Shown piece after piece: positions 11,292 to 23,620 of a DNA stretch of 64,000 nucleotides. Origin of the DNA: Heliocybe sulcata. Lineage: Eukaryota; Basidiomycota; Agaricomycetes; Gloeophyllales; Gloeophyllaceae. The notes beneath the pieces were generated by a model. It was not told the origin of the DNA and did no database searches. It saw nothing but the letters and a program-made list of their open reading frames with translations. The translations under genes and the position numbers were made by a program. The stretch spans positions 415,060 to 479,059 of the forward strand of contig ML213519.1 in NCBI GenBank assembly GCA_004369045.1, given 5' to 3'. Position 1 is the stretch's first letter. Every line of letters starts with the position of its first letter.

Positions 11292-14200
11292 GACTTGAGA
11301 GAGTGCGTAGGCTGTCCCGTTCAACGGTCATCATAAATTTCATAGCTGTCAACACAGGGAAGAATCGGTACGGCGTCGAGAGCGCCGCAAGAGACGAATG
11401 CAGTATGTAGCCCACATCAATATCTCGATGGTCCAATCTGACTCTGTGCCACTCTTGATGCAGAGCCGATCAGGAGGTTCAGCAGAGAATGTCCACGGAG
11501 TCGGGAACGCCACAAGTACGCCCTGAGCCAGGAAGCTCCCGGAAGCGAGCCCGTGCATGGCAGGAACGGCACGAGCCAGGGTAGGCACTTCATTTACATA
11601 TCCCCCGGAGTCGGTCTCACAGCTATCGCGTAGGTCGGACGAGCCGTCGCCTTCGACATCGGAAATTACTCCACGCAGACGGACTGACATCTACGGTACT
11701 CCGCTGTATCCAGAAAGGTCGGACGAGCCAGGTGCCCGTAAACAGGAAGACCGTGCGGAGACAGCTGGACCAGTCAAGCAAGAGCGGGGGCAGCAAAGGC
11801 CATTTCAAGGTTTCTTGGACCCCAATAACGTGCCGGAGACACGCGAGAGACTCCTGGCTCGGCGGGCAGTCGAGACAGAGGAGCTTGCATCGGACCGTCA
11901 TGATGCAGAGCCGCCGGCGCCGGTGGACGTCAAGGCGCTGCCCCAGCTCGATCGAGCGTCCCCGAGAGCTGAGCAGCAGAAACCGTCCGCTTTCCCTGAG
12001 GAGGTGGAAGGACCGCCCTTCGAGGCAGACGTGGAGATGGAAGACGGATTCAGCGTGGTAGGGACACAAGGCAGCAGCGGGGACGAGAGCGACGATGACA
12101 ACGACGAGCGAGTCCCGATAGTCAAGCAGGAGAGCGACGACGATCGTACGGTCTGGCATGCCAATAGTAAGCATGGTCTTGCCTTGTTCCTCTGTCCGTA
12201 CCGGGTTGACGATTCCGGGGAGATTTGACGAAAGCGCGAATCCCCAATGCAGAACGCCGATTCACCAAGGCGGAACGCGCACAGCTCCTTAAAGCCTGGA
12301 AAGTCGCAGCTCCCATGGGCATGTTACCCGTGATCGGAGAGACCAAGGTCAAGAAGGAAGAGATGTCTGATAAGCCCAGCATGCTTCCGGACGCGCTGCG
12401 GCCCTCGAATTTCGATGCCTGGAGGTTCCGTGCAGGGGCCGAAGGGCTGGTAAAAGGCGGGGAGATTTTGGATGCCGAGATACTGAAAGCCCAGAAGGCG
12501 GTCGATATGACTAACGAGATCATCCGAAAGGGAAAGCCAGTGCTGGAAGTGTTGGATATCACGCGTTATGTTCTAGAGAAGAACTACTTTGCGAAGATGC
12601 AGGATAAGGACGCGGCGTTGTTCAGGCGACGGAAGAAACGGAGGCTGCTAGATGATTACGAGCGCGAGTGGGGAAGTCACGATGGGGAGGACCGAGAGAA
12701 CTATAGCCAGGTAGAGAGCGATGGAGATGAGCAAGGCCATCATCGTGACGAGAGCAGGGGATATTCTGATGGCGACAAAGCTTCCTATGACGAGGAGCAG
12801 GAATCCCAGAGCGAGCGGGAGAGTTGTGACGAAGAAGAAGAAGAGGAGCAGGAGCAGGAGCAGGAGCAGTATGACGAGGAGCAAGAAGATTATGACGAGG
12901 AGCATGAAGATTATGACGGGGTTCGTGCCAATAGGTACGTTCCCGAACTTCGACGAAGAAACATTGGGTGCTTACTCTTAGCCTTGTAGTGGTTTCGCAA
13001 ATTATGGCAGTGACTCTGACTGGTCACAGCGTACCTACAGGTGGGTTAGCGCCCATCCAACTGAGCTCTTCCAATCAGACGACGAAGACGACGCTACCGA
13101 GGCGGAGGGACTTGCCCTCGAAAGGTCTGGTGCGCCTGATGCTGAAGATGAAGAGACGGAAGACGAGGATGCCGAAGTAAAGGTAGAGGAGCCGGACATA
13201 GTCGAACTGACACCTAGAGGGAGTTACGAGACCGGCTATCGGCTAGATACTATGCAGCGCGCTCGCGTTCGGGAGAGTCATGAGGCATATGACTTCCGCC
13301 CTTCGGAAAGTAGCAAAGGGAAAGGGAGAGCAGACGGGGATGTCGAAGCAAATGCAACGGAGCTAGAGGAGAATGCAAGGGCACGCAGCCGGGGTCGAAG
13401 GACCAGCCGACGGTCCCATGAGGCCCTAGACCCTGTCGCTGGACCCTCGGGTAGTCGCAGCCACTGGCCGACTCCTGTAGCAGGATACGAGGACGACTAC
13501 GAGGACTACGAGCCACCAACATCACATGCGAAGGACAAGAGCGGCCGGCATTACTATGAAGCTTTAGACCCTATCGCTGGTTCCTCGGGTACTCGCAACC
13601 ACGGGCCCACTCCCGTGCCAGGTTACGAGGACGACTACGAAGACTACGAGCCAACGACATCGCGTGTGAAGGGCAAGACTAGCCGGAGTTACTACGAGGC
13701 TTTGGACCCTGTCGCCGGACCCTCCGGTACTCACAACCACGGGTCGATTCCAGTACCAGGTTGGGAGGATGACTACGAGAATTACGAAGGTCCGATGTCG
13801 CACGGGAAGGGTAAGACCAGTCAGCACTACTACGAGACGTCACATCCTACAACAGGACCATCCGGCACTCGCAGCCACGGCGACGGAGATGCTGGTGAAA
13901 ATTCCGAGATGACAGACGAGGATGTCGAAGACACTGGGACTGAGATGGGGGCAGATGGCAGTGGCGCTAACTGGAGCAATAGAGCCGGCTACGAGCGCTA
14001 TGCAGCGCATGACCCAGTAGCAGGCCCATCGGCCAGTCGCGACCAGGAGGACGATGGTCCAGTTCCACAGCCAAGTTACAGGGACGATTATGGGGGCTAT
14101 GAGGCACCGACAGGACATATGAAGGGCAAGAGCAGCCGGCGCTACTATGAGGCGGTCGATCCTGTAGCAGGGCCCTCAGGCACTCGCAGGCACGACGATG

Positions 14201-14553
14201 AAGTTCCGGACGAAGACTCCGAGATGACAGATGGAGATGCCGAAGAACATGGAGTGAAGTTGGAGGAAGAGGAGACTGAGCTTACCTGGGACCATGGGGC
14301 CGGTTACGGCTACCGCGTAGCACCGAATTCTCCAGCAGGACCATCGGGCTCCCCGTTCCAAGAGCCGGAAGACCCGACCACTGCCCCAGATGCCTCTTAC
14401 CTCTGGGACGACGATGAAGAGGAAGACGAGGAGGAGGAGCCACTGCCCACTGCGAAGGGCAAACCCCTTGGAAGGACCTACACGGAGGAAGAGCTAGCGA
14501 TGCTCTTCGGCAACAACATCGACGCTGCTCGAGCCCTTAACTTCCGAATCTGA
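10694..14553 (+). CDS. Large acidic protein with tandem repeats, unrecognised
   Basis: I do not recognise the family. Nine exons join with all phases consistent (10694-10834, 10880-10989, 11043-11189, 11237-11302, 11358-11402, 11464-11580, 11634-12166, 12253-12934, 12990-14553) into about 1134 residues. The N-terminus (MSDTADKTERASPSV) is followed by a helical acidic part with EETREVLEKLEREKDYEMAL. The middle is Pro/Glu/Arg-rich with several VKQE-type sites that could be SUMO-attachment motifs (e.g. VPIVKQESDDD). Exon 8 holds a compact basic-helical segment starting RRFTKAERAQLLKAWK and a bipartite basic patch FRRRKKRRLLDDY suggestive of nuclear import, then a long Glu/Asp/Gln run. The C-terminal third is made of degenerate ~46-residue repeats. 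Composition and repeats suggest a disordered, fast-evolving, lineage-specific nuclear protein (inference). A truncated duplicate lies just upstream at 9210. Confidence 0.72.
13411..14460 (+). repeat. Coding tandem repeats, ~46 residues each
   Basis: Within exon 9 of the orphan gene, three well-aligned units and at least two diverged ones repeat the pattern YYEALDPVAGPSGTR, a variable N/H/G/P/T linker, GYEDDYEDYEPTTS, and KGKTSR. Unit starts fall near 13420, 13553, 13691, 13829 and 14143, about 138 bases apart where undisturbed. The later units carry inserts with EMTDEDVED-type acidic text. The alternation of Tyr-rich acidic and Lys/Arg-rich basic patches is regular. Confidence 0.85.
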
Positions 14554-14973
14554 TGAGAACTGAGATGATGAGCGCAGGGAAGGTTGAAATCAAGGGCAGG
14601 TCAGACGACGTACCTCAGCTGTCAGTGCAGCAGGCGCCTTACCCACTTTACACAAGCCCGCGGTCCTCACATCTGCCAAAGCGAACACCTGGGACGCAGA
14701 GTTTACATATGCTCTCTACATCACTAGGAGCTCACCCGTCCCTAAGCGCGCCAGGAAGGAGAATCCGGCAAGAAGATACCCTGGTCGTCTGGAACGTACA
14801 AGCATAAGCTTGCAATATCCAGGAGGACCGAGGTTCTGTGGTCGGAGTCGCCTTCCTATACTAACGTGCGGTTCTATAAGTCAATCCCACTATTTATGAC
14901 TCGGCAACTCTATCCTACACAAGATGGCACTCTCCTTTCACCTATATCGCCGTGGACGATTCGGTGCGTACTG
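14554..14973. other. Convergent intergenic gap
   Basis: About 420 bases between the stop of the acidic orphan (+) and the stop of the AIM6-like gene (-). It should hold both 3' UTRs. I see no further gene or structured element. Confidence 0.5.
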
Positions 14974-16404
14974 TCAAAAGCGCGCTGCCGCTGGCAAATC
15001 GTCCACGTTCAACCAATCCGCTCCTTCATCCAATAATACTTGCCACACATAATTCCTACATAAGATCGTCAGCGGCGTTTGCACCATGCTTCACTCATTA
15101 ACAATCCTGAGAGAGTTTGACGTACCTGAGCCATACTGGAAAATTCGGGGTATTCCAGAGTCTAGCTTGTATGCCCTTCTTGTGCGCAGCATCGACCAAC
15201 CTCCGGAGACGCCTTCTGGCTACCCAAGGCGCGAGCCAGGTCCAGCCTACAACGTCTTGCATGTTCGCGCTCGCAAGCGGACTGACAGATGGGGTGTATG
15301 CCTTAGCAAATCCTCCGTCACTGGTGGAAGCAAGGTCGAGAAGAGGGGCGTCGAGGAAGATATCCCTTCTCCGAGCGCTGCCGTTCCCCAGCCCGACGAC
15401 GGATGACAGTGGTGTATTCCCTGTACCAACAACCGTTATGACGGAGGGTGTGAAGACGGGGTATGGAGACCCGGCTTCGACGGTAGTCAGGTAGCCCGCT
15501 GATCGTAGAGGCTCCAGATATTCGTATAGTCTGTCAAAAGTGCTGGTAGCATGACGTCCCGTTAGGCCTAATAGACTCGTGTATGAGGAAGCCCTTACGC
15601 GGCGCCCTCCGTTTTCAGATCGATCAGCAGCTGTAGAGGTAACTTAGGAGCAGTAGCAAAGACGCCCCTGATATGACCACAAGTGAGCCGTGGGCTGTGG
15701 GTGATGCGGGCGGACTCATACCGTAAGGGAGTGACGCCATCATCCTTTCTATCTAAGTTCGCTCTGCGGAGAATGTCCTGCAAAGGGTCGAGGTAGAGCT
15801 TTGCGAGGGTCTTGTTTGGCGAGAGTTCCTGTTCTGTATGTCCAACCTAACGATCCGCATGAGGATGGAGTCTGAGTATCAAAGAAATGACTTCACCAAT
15901 AACTCATTGCCGACTAGCCAGACATCCGCTTCAACACTCGCAGCGCCATAGGTCAGGGCCTTCAAAAGAGGGACGCTCTGTTCATCTGTAGAAAGAGGTA
16001 CGCCACTGAGTAGCTTCTCTAGCCGAGTGGGACCCACAATCGTTGTGGGAGTGGCACCTCTTGGGCGCCACGCCCGCGGTCAGGCTCACCCATTCTGCGT
16101 ATCCCCATTGCAGAAATGGGCCGTCTCGAGCGGAGAGGTGGAAAAGGAGATTGTTGCTGGTCGAGTGCTGAGTGGCGGGCGCATATATAGTCGCGAGAAC
16201 AATGCAGGCGAGACCCAGAAAGCCGTACGCGAGGGGTCTCCACAGATCGGCATGTACCTTCGCTGGTCTTGCCGGGAGGAATGCAGACGCAGTTACAGTC
16301 CTCCTGTCGTTCGGCCTGTCGACGAGCTCGTATTCAACAGTTGCTTCATCGTCCTCCTCGTCGGGTGCAAGTTGTTGGTAGTGGTGTCGCTTACTGTGGG
16401 ACAT
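14974..16404 (-). CDS. AIM6-like PLC-fold phosphodiesterase, membrane-anchored
   Basis: The protein belongs to the fungal AIM6 family, which has a PI-PLC/GDPD-like TIM-barrel fold; its substrate is not established. Start chosen at ATG 16404 (MSHSKRHHYQQLAPDEE); a GTG at 16431 extends the frame but is not needed. One N-terminal hydrophobic helix (LAYGFLGLACIVLATIYAP) should anchor it. Exons then join to give CHSHNDYEQSVPLL, SVEADVWL, LLVGHTEQEL, the segment KTLAKLYLDPLQDIL, GVFATAPKLPLQLLIDLKTE, DIFLDAPLLDL and, in the last exon, NYVWQVLLDEGADWLNVDDL. These are the expected catalytic-site HSHNDY and the C-terminal LNVDDL signatures. The stop is at 14974-14976. The last exon is separated by an intron that hides it from a simple frame reading. 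The gene looks complete. Confidence 0.9.
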
Positions 16405-17216
16405 CGCGGTTTCGGACAAGATGGTAATCACTCGAGCATTTGGAGCAGATCTATAAGAATATCATGATATCATATATATTGAACTTTGAGCGTAGGTCCC
16501 ATATTCTCGCACTTGCTAGCGCCGTCATTGAGCGGTGCCTGCCTTAAGAACAGTTAGCGTCGACCTGTTTCCTCGAAATAATGATCTGGACAGTCTTGGA
16601 TGTTCTGGAATCGGCATAGCATACAGCGTAGAGCTTGTCGGAGACGAATAGAAATACTACGCGCAGCGCATAGCAGACGTCCATGATCTGTGCAACGGAT
16701 GAACGGCGTTGAGAGCAAGAACTGGACAGCTCAAATGAATCACGCCAATGCTTCTACATACGGGCTTCTACAAAGATGAAAGGCCCATGAAAGGCCAACT
16801 TGCCATAACTTCTCCCTGCATTGACGGAAAGCTTCCACAAGGGCATCCGTGGCTTACCTTACGTTCATCGTGCATTTCAGCGCTCAGCTTAAGGAAACCG
16901 GCACATCATATTCACAAGAGAGCACCACAGTCAATATCCTGCTTTTCCTGACGTCCAAGGTGACGGGTTGACTCCGAGCGATCATCGATCATCGTCCGAG
17001 ACTGGGAAGGTCTCGTTGTTTCTCAGACTCGCGGAAACAACATGTCGATAGCCAGTAGTCTGTGCCGAGGAAGCTGACTCTACTAGTGGATTGCATAGTC
17101 GAGGATGCAAGGGAGGCATAACCCATGGGAAAGAACAGTTTTGAACTGCGTGCATAGTACATGACTCGCGACATGTCATAAGGTAGTGACAGCAAAGCAA
17201 ATACGAAAGATCCTGT
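16405..17216. other. Intergenic, no gene recognised
   Basis: About 810 bases between the AIM6-like start and the RPL11 stop. It should contain the AIM6 promoter and the RPL11 3' UTR. An AT-rich tatcatatatattg lies near 16467. Short open frames are present but none is convincing. Confidence 0.4.
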
Positions 17217-17902
17217 TTATTTCTGCACGGGCAGTGAGATTAGAATGCGGCAGGGGATGACCGGTACTCACCAGGATGATACCATCGAACCGCTGCTTGA
17301 ACCAGGCCATCGTGTCCTCCTTCTTCACCTTGTGCTGGAAGCCAACACGACCCTTCTTGGCCTTTCTCCGCGCCACCCGCATCCCTGGCCGGCCCATCAC
17401 AACGTAGAAATCCATACCAAAGATACCGATACCAGGATCATACCGCGCCCCCAAGTCGATGTGCTCCTGAATACCGAAACCGAAGTTGCCCGTCTCCGAA
17501 AAGTTCCTGCGGCGCAACTCGTACTCCTTCACTTTCAGACCTCGCTCGAGAATCTCCTCCGCCTTGGGCCCCCGGATGGTGACGTGCACCGCAATCTTCT
17601 CGTTACGACGGATACCAAACGTCCGGACGGTGTAGCGAGCTTTCGATGTTACGGGCGTCTGACCGGTCAATTGTTCCAAGACCTTGGAGGCTCGCGTCAA
17701 GCGATCACCAGATTCACCAACGGAGATGTCTGCACAACTAATCCAGCGCTGACCATCACAGGATCCAGAGTGAAGAACATACTGATGACCAGCTTCTCGA
17801 TGCGAAGCTCCTTCATGGGGTTGGTGGGGGTCTTTTGTTCGGCCTGTACATCGAGCAGAGATTCAGCACGCACCCATTGTCGACGTCCAGAGCACTGACC
17901 AT
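17217..17902 (-). CDS. RPL11: 60S ribosomal protein uL5 (RPL11)
   Basis: This is the large-subunit protein that binds 5S rRNA in the central protuberance. The first exon is only the ATG (17900-17902); the intron follows at once, and exon 2 reads [19 protein letters not shown]. The next junction gives [20 protein letters not shown], then [40 protein letters not shown] and [20 protein letters not shown], all near-invariant in eukaryotic uL5. The C-terminus is [14 protein letters not shown], and a last 49-base intron adds a single Lys and stop (17217-17222). Length about 175 residues matches the family. An intron directly after the start codon is common in fungal ribosomal protein genes. Confidence 0.97.
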
Positions 17903-18365
17903 GTCGTCGTCGCCGGTGTTGTCGTTAGTGTCGCCTACCTTGAATCGGGCCCGTACGACTTCGCGGACCGCGTGCGAAGGAGCGCAGTGGCTGAGAGGTA
18001 CTATACAACACCTGCGGCAAATTCCGGTGGCTCTCTTCCTGCCACAATGTGGCCTTACAACTAGTGGCGGATTAATGTACGCCTCTAGCTCGCCAGAAAA
18101 GCATCGTCAAGAGGAATGCAGCGCATGCGCAATTATGACTTATAAGCAGGTAGTGCAAGAGCACGAAAACAGAAGGTAATATTGCATCGGGAGAAAGACG
18201 AGATCCACCTGAGACCTCGTCCTCGTAATAAGCGTTGGTTAACAATACAGTGATGGGTGAGTTAGAGTATATACGCGCCCGACCAGAACAGGACAAGCAG
18301 ATATTATATCCAATACAAGAGTAAGGGTCCAGGAATACAATGACAGCACCGTGTAGCAATTGTCG

Positions 18366-20464
18366 TCAAGCGTCCGGGATATTGGAATTGATGGTCTCTA
18401 GCAGCTCCTGAGCAATTTTGGCATTTGGCACCTGAAAGCATGTACGTTAGAACGTCGCATATTCTGATAACGCACTCGATTCGTACCCGTAAATTGTAGT
18501 GCGTGGCCTTGCCGTCCTCGATAGCGCTGAACCGCAGATAGCGTGGATCTTGCGCGAGGAAGCAGCTCATGCCCTTGAAGAGGGTGATGTTTAAAATCAC
18601 CGTGAATACCGCTTCCTTGCGCATCACTATGTCGTACCAATCGTAACACGTGAAAGATCAGTAATGACGACTATCGTTCCGTGAGCAGCTCATAGACGTA
18701 CACAATCGGGCACCAGTGCCGTCGTCGCGCCTGACATTCAGTCTCAGCGTTCCAGTTCCCCTTTCCTTCCATTGACTCTGTGAACTGAGAACAAAAAGCT
18801 TGCCCCGGACTTGCTGGATCGTCTCTTCGTCTTCTTCACCTGTCGTCACTGTGTATGCTGTCAGAATCACGTAAATCCGCCGAGGACATAAAGAAACATA
18901 CAGTCCTGTTCACTGAGATCCAACTTGTTCTTGCTGGTCCATTCGTCCTCGTCGTCTTGGGTATTTTGGTCGTCTCTGCTCTGTCTCAACCGCTCACTGA
19001 AGGACACGTCCTTATCCTCCTCCTCTTCCTGCTGGTTCTCCACGCCGGCATCCAATGGATTCACCTGGTTTGGTGAATCTGCCCTGGCTCTCTTTGAGGC
19101 CGGAACCGCGAACGCCGACGTCGCAGTGGCGTACGACGAGAACGCGTCCGAGTTAGCCAGTGTGGGTGTGCGGCCCATTGGCGATTTGCTCCTACTCAGA
19201 CCACCTCCGATTCCCGATGGCGATCCGAACGCGTGCGTCGGCGATTTGGCACGCGCCACAGAGGCGAACGGCGACGCAGCGGACGCGAAGGCCTCGAAAC
19301 CTGATCGTTTGGCAGGTGTATGTGGTGGTGGGGTGGTGTGTTTTGAGACGGCTGGCGTGGGGCTAGACCGGCCGCTGGAGAACGGAGACGCAGGGACGGT
19401 CGCTTTGGCCGCGAAAACGCTGGCACCTTTAACAGACGCGAAGGGAGAGGATGTGGAGGCGTATGCCATGAAGCCGCTCTGCAAGACCGTCAGTTGCATG
19501 CGTGCATCTGAAGCTTGTTCACGTACTAGTTTCGGCGCAGGATCGGCTTTCGGTGTATGGGGTCGTGTAGGGACAGCAGGCGGTGTTATAGCCTGCTTCG
19601 TTGGTTGATCATCCTCAGTGGGAGGAGGTGTTGGCCGCTTCATGAGCCGTGGGTTATCATCCTGGTCCGCATCCTCGCGTGGACGCTTCGCAGCGCCAGT
19701 GACAGAGTCGACAGAGTCCCGTCTAGGCTTCGTCGCTGGCTCCTCTTGCTCCAGGCTGGCTGCTCTGTCAGCCATTTTGCGCTTCAAATCAACCTTATCC
19801 GCGTCCTGTTCAGTGTCAGACTCGGGGGACTGTCGCACCGATGATGGAGGCTCGACGGCTAGGGACGGTGCAGGTGTCTCGTCGGTAGGAGTACTGCCCT
19901 CTTCAGGTTCGGGCGTGAGGGGCAGGACCGGGGCCTCTTCCATCGTGTTTGGGGTAGCCTGAAGGCTCCTCTTCATATCAATGTCTTCTACACCCTGACT
20001 AATCTGCCGCATTTTCACCTCGTGCGGTGGAGAGGTGCTCAGCGGCGGGCTCTGCGACCCAGACGACTGAGACATGCTGTCCTCCTGCACCTCCTCCGTC
20101 CCCTCCAGTTCATGAGAACGCTTCTTCTTTGCGCGTCGGGGAGTAGGTTTCTTCTCAGCGTCGTCGGGTTCATCATCCTAGTCAGTTGATAAGTACAGCA
20201 GAGACTTAGGCAGACTCAATCTACCACACCGGATCGTTCGGCCTAGGAGTTGATGGTTCAATTGAGATTTCTCGCTCGCGTTTGCGAGGTACTTCGGAAT
20301 CTACGACAGCCGAGACGTACGCGATATCAGCGTACTGCGAGGGTGTGGTCGTCGCCACATCGAGCTGGACGTCGCGCACCTGGCATATCTATCGTGCTGA
20401 CGTCCTCAGTCATACTTCCTGCTGCCTGACCGTTCTCCATAGCGTCGTGCACGTCGTCAGTCAT
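18366..20464 (-). CDS. RanBP3/Yrb2/Hba1-like Ran-binding nuclear transport cofactor
   Basis: The C-terminal exons encode a Ran-binding domain: EEDEETIQQVRGKLFVL, then SQWKERGTGTLRLNVRRDDG, ILNITLFKGMSCF, RYLRFSAIEDGKATHYNLRV and a final KVPNAKIAQELLETINSN. The N-terminal two thirds are disordered, rich in Ser/Pro/Lys, with three related aromatic motifs (FMAYASTSSPFASV, FEAFASAASPFASV, FSSYATATSAFAV). This fits RanBP3-type cofactors that help CRM1-dependent export (family knowledge). Basic stretches such as PRRAKKKRSHE near 20130 could be nuclear import signals. The stop is at 18366-18368. The start is uncertain: ATG 20464 opens MTDD, which can be spliced in phase to LDVATTTPSQYADIAYV (exon top near 20364); without that intron the frames disagree. 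Domain call is firm, the 5' end is not. Confidence 0.88.
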
Positions 20465-21828
20465 AGTGGTAGAGCGAATACAAGTTCAGGTGCCACCCGG
20501 GTCTTGTTGAGTCCACGCGGCTGTATTCCCAGGGGCGCTGCTTTCTTGTCCTCCTCGTTGCGACCCCAGTTTATTATCCTGCACTGGAATCTGGCGATAA
20601 GGATGCTGTTCCGAGGACAGAACGAGCGCAGCTACCACGAGGGGGTATGCGGGACGTTGCGGGACTCTCGTCCTTGGCGAAGGCGTTGAACGCGCTACAC
20701 CCCTGCGCCGAGAAACCGGGCCTTGCTTTCTAGGCCAGAAAATACAACTGCGGGTGGCTTCTATCTACTAGTAAGCCACCACTATGCGCTGGTATGGAAG
20801 AGAAAACCTTGGACTGGGGATGGGGATCATCGCTCAAGTGCATATATATTCATGAGTGTATGGGCATCATGGACATCCTCCTGGCACTTGAAGTTTCGTA
20901 CCCTAGGCCACACGCTTTTACACAGGAAGAACTCCGTCTTTTGCTGTTCTGGCCGAGCAAATCGATCCCCCCAACGCTGTTGTTGGAAGTCAACATCATT
21001 CTGCGTCAGTTGGACCGACCGCGAGGCTATACAGGCGGGCCTATAAATGCAGGGAAGGCTTGTTCACGCCACTACCAGTGTTGCTCTTCTACTTAGATCG
21101 GTACCACCGAGCCTTCCGATGACTCGCAGGCATGTTGTAGATCTCGGAGGGACCGAATTGGTCTTCGACAGCTGCCCTATTGTCAAGTGAGGCGCCAGCG
21201 ACTGCAATGACAACTCTTGGGCTCAATATCGTCGATAGAAAGGTGGACGGTCACTTCGCTTCTAGAAAAACATATCCATGAAATGGGAACAGATACTCAG
21301 AAGTATTAAAGGCTGTCTGCAGGTCAACTTCAACGCTGATGCAGTCTGGGTAGTGGCGTCTTTCGAGGGTCTCAAAATATTGACGTCAAGGGATACCGAC
21401 CAATGATTCAATTTGCCTGTGCCGTCTTCGCGGATGGCTTCCGTCATGACTACGTTTTCGAAGTGGATGTAGAGCCTATGTCCCATGCCCCATATACTTC
21501 TCTCGAAACATATCCCGTGCTGGACCATATCGTGTATCCGCGCCGTACAGGTGTAGGTCCGACTTGACCACAAGGGATTGCCGAGATAGAGTGCAGTTAT
21601 AGCCAACAAGGCCTCGGGTCAAGTCTGTCAATGCGGCTCATCCCGAGGAGCCAGTGGTTCCTTGCAGTAAGCTCATATGTACGAACTGGGTCAATCAAGA
21701 GGACCTCGAATACGGTTTCTTGGAATCAGACGCTTTATAATGATCTGTCGGTGAAAGAGCAGCATTACGACTATATGGTGTAGTCTAGGTAAGCTCTTCA
21801 AGATACCCAAGATCTTACTCTCCTCTGT
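20465..21828. other. Intergenic, no gene recognised
   Basis: About 1.36 kb. A plus-strand frame near 20794-21096 (MDILLALEVSYPRPHAF within it) and a minus-strand frame at 21262-21609 are open but match nothing I know. A TATA-like cctataaatgcagg lies near 21040. Nothing repeats at the ends. Confidence 0.35.
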
Positions 21829-23620
21829 CTACCGCTTCTCCCAAGTGAGGTACCTCTTTGGCAACCACTCGGGAGGGGACCAGGGGTTGCCTGAAATCTC
21901 TGCTAGTATCATCTGTGCCACTACCTCGGCGCTACACGTAGATGATGCCGCGTCAGACGTCTCTCAGCAGTCGACAGACGAAAGCGTACCAAGAGAAGGC
22001 TTTTGGCATACCGTGACCGCTGTATCCGGCGCATATGTATTGGCCTTCGTATCCTTGACCAACCGGTCCAACCTAAGCGGTGGATTACAAGGAGTAGGCC
22101 CGGTGGCATAAGAGCCGACGTGAGGAGACTTACGAATGGGTCCCCGATAGCTGTAAAGCCCATTATGCCACTCTGCAGAGCAATTGGATCGTAACCGCCC
22201 AATTGATCGCGACAGATCGAAGATACTCACCCACTCCATCTCGGGTTCCCGATCTTCCGCATACTTGCCAGGGAAGAGGTGGGGGAGATATTTCCTGAGC
22301 GCTTTACTGACAATCGGCTCGAGACTGGAGTCGTCGCTTATATACGTCTCAAATCCAGGTCCAACAGCTTCTCTGCCACCGCCTAGGATGACCAGAGGAT
22401 GCTCGGACTCGGATTTCACAGGTCTTGGAAACCAGTACTCGAAGTCTGCGTTGGCCGTCCAAGATAACCTGGTCAGCTCCTCTACAGGCACATTGGCGCG
22501 CACCCCCACGACTTGTCCTCGGGTGGGGATGATGCCGCCGGGCCCGTGCATGTGCGGCAGAAGGTGCGATGCGTACGCATTAGTGGCATGCACAACGTAG
22601 GAGCATGAGATGGAACCCCTGGATGTCGCTATGTTCCAGCGGCGAGCAAGCGGGTCTGTAGACTGGAAATCCAGTGACTTGATAGACGTGACTGGGGTAC
22701 GCGTGTGTATATGCAATGTTAGCTTGGTTTCCTCGTTCTGTGCCGAGCGGAAGAGGTGCGTAACCAGTTTTAGAGGCCAAAGATTGTGGCCTGGGACATA
22801 GATGCCCTCGAATGAAGTACCGAGTTTCTGCGAAGTCGATTGATTGTCTTAGTGATGAATATATCCGAGATAATTGCTCCCTTCTTACAGATTGCATCTC
22901 ATCCTTGTCAATCCACTTGACTTGGCTCAGGTCTAATCCTGCAGCTTTTGCGGCTTCGTAATCGGCTTTTGCATTAGCCATTTCTTCGTTCGTAAGCACA
23001 AGGGATATATGACCGCCTACGACTAAGTCCACTTCATCCTCGACTCCATCAGCTCTGATTAAGTCGATAATCCGGTTTATAGTATGATTCTCTATCGCCA
23101 TCGACTTGACTGCCTCTTCTTGGCCATATTTTAGGGCATATTCGTGGAAGTCGATGAACGCTCGAGACGTCAAATGCCCGCCATTGCGACCTACGTACAA
23201 CTCGCATCCAGGACACTGAAAATATCATCGAAGTCGCTTACCGGTTGCTCCGGAGCCTAAGAATGGACTTGTCAGAAAACAGAAGTCACCGCTGTATCAA
23301 AGAAACTCACAAAAGTCTCTTGCCTCCAAAATGACCACTTTCAGCGGCCTAACCGGGTTTCTGACTAGCTTTGATAGATGGTAGGCAGTAGAGACTCCAG
23401 TAATGCCAGCGCCGATGACACAGATATCCGCATCAGCGGTCAAGGGCCCCTCACTGCCTTCGCTGGCCAGGGGGTTGACACCTGACTCGCCGTGCAGCCA
23501 GTACGACTTGGTCGGGTTAGGAACTGGTAGGCTAGCTGGAGGGTATTCTGTCGGTTGAGTTAGGGCTAGCTGCGCATCAGCCAGCAAATTCAGCGGCACA
23601 GGGAAGGTGGACATCTCCAT
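21829..23620 (-). CDS. FAD-dependent oxidoreductase (DAO family), paralogue A
   Basis: This is a flavoenzyme of the D-amino-acid-oxidase/glycine-oxidase-like superfamily (FAD-dependent oxidoreductase). Its substrate is unknown, probably an amine or amino acid. ATG 23620 opens MEMSTFPVPLNLLADAQ. A shared leader PVPNPTKSYWLH precedes the Rossmann motif DICVIGAGITGVSTAYHLSK and the second FAD contact VVILEARDF. The exons continue with GRNGGHLTSRAFIDFHEYAL, HNLWPLKLV, YVVHATNAYASHLLPHM, RLSWTANADFEYWFPRP, LVILGGGREAVGPGFE, EMEW-SGIMGFTAIGDPF, GYEGQYICAGYSGHGMPKAF and AEVVAQMILAE. The end is LPKRYLTWEKR with stop 21829-21831. The C-terminal part is cut into small exons, so a single-frame reading after 22260 is misleading. 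Head-to-head with its paralogue at 23952. Confidence 0.9.

Noticed and set aside
18925-19608. 227-codon plus-strand open frame
   Set aside because: Shadow of the low-complexity N-terminal part of the RanBP3-like gene; no recognisable protein text.
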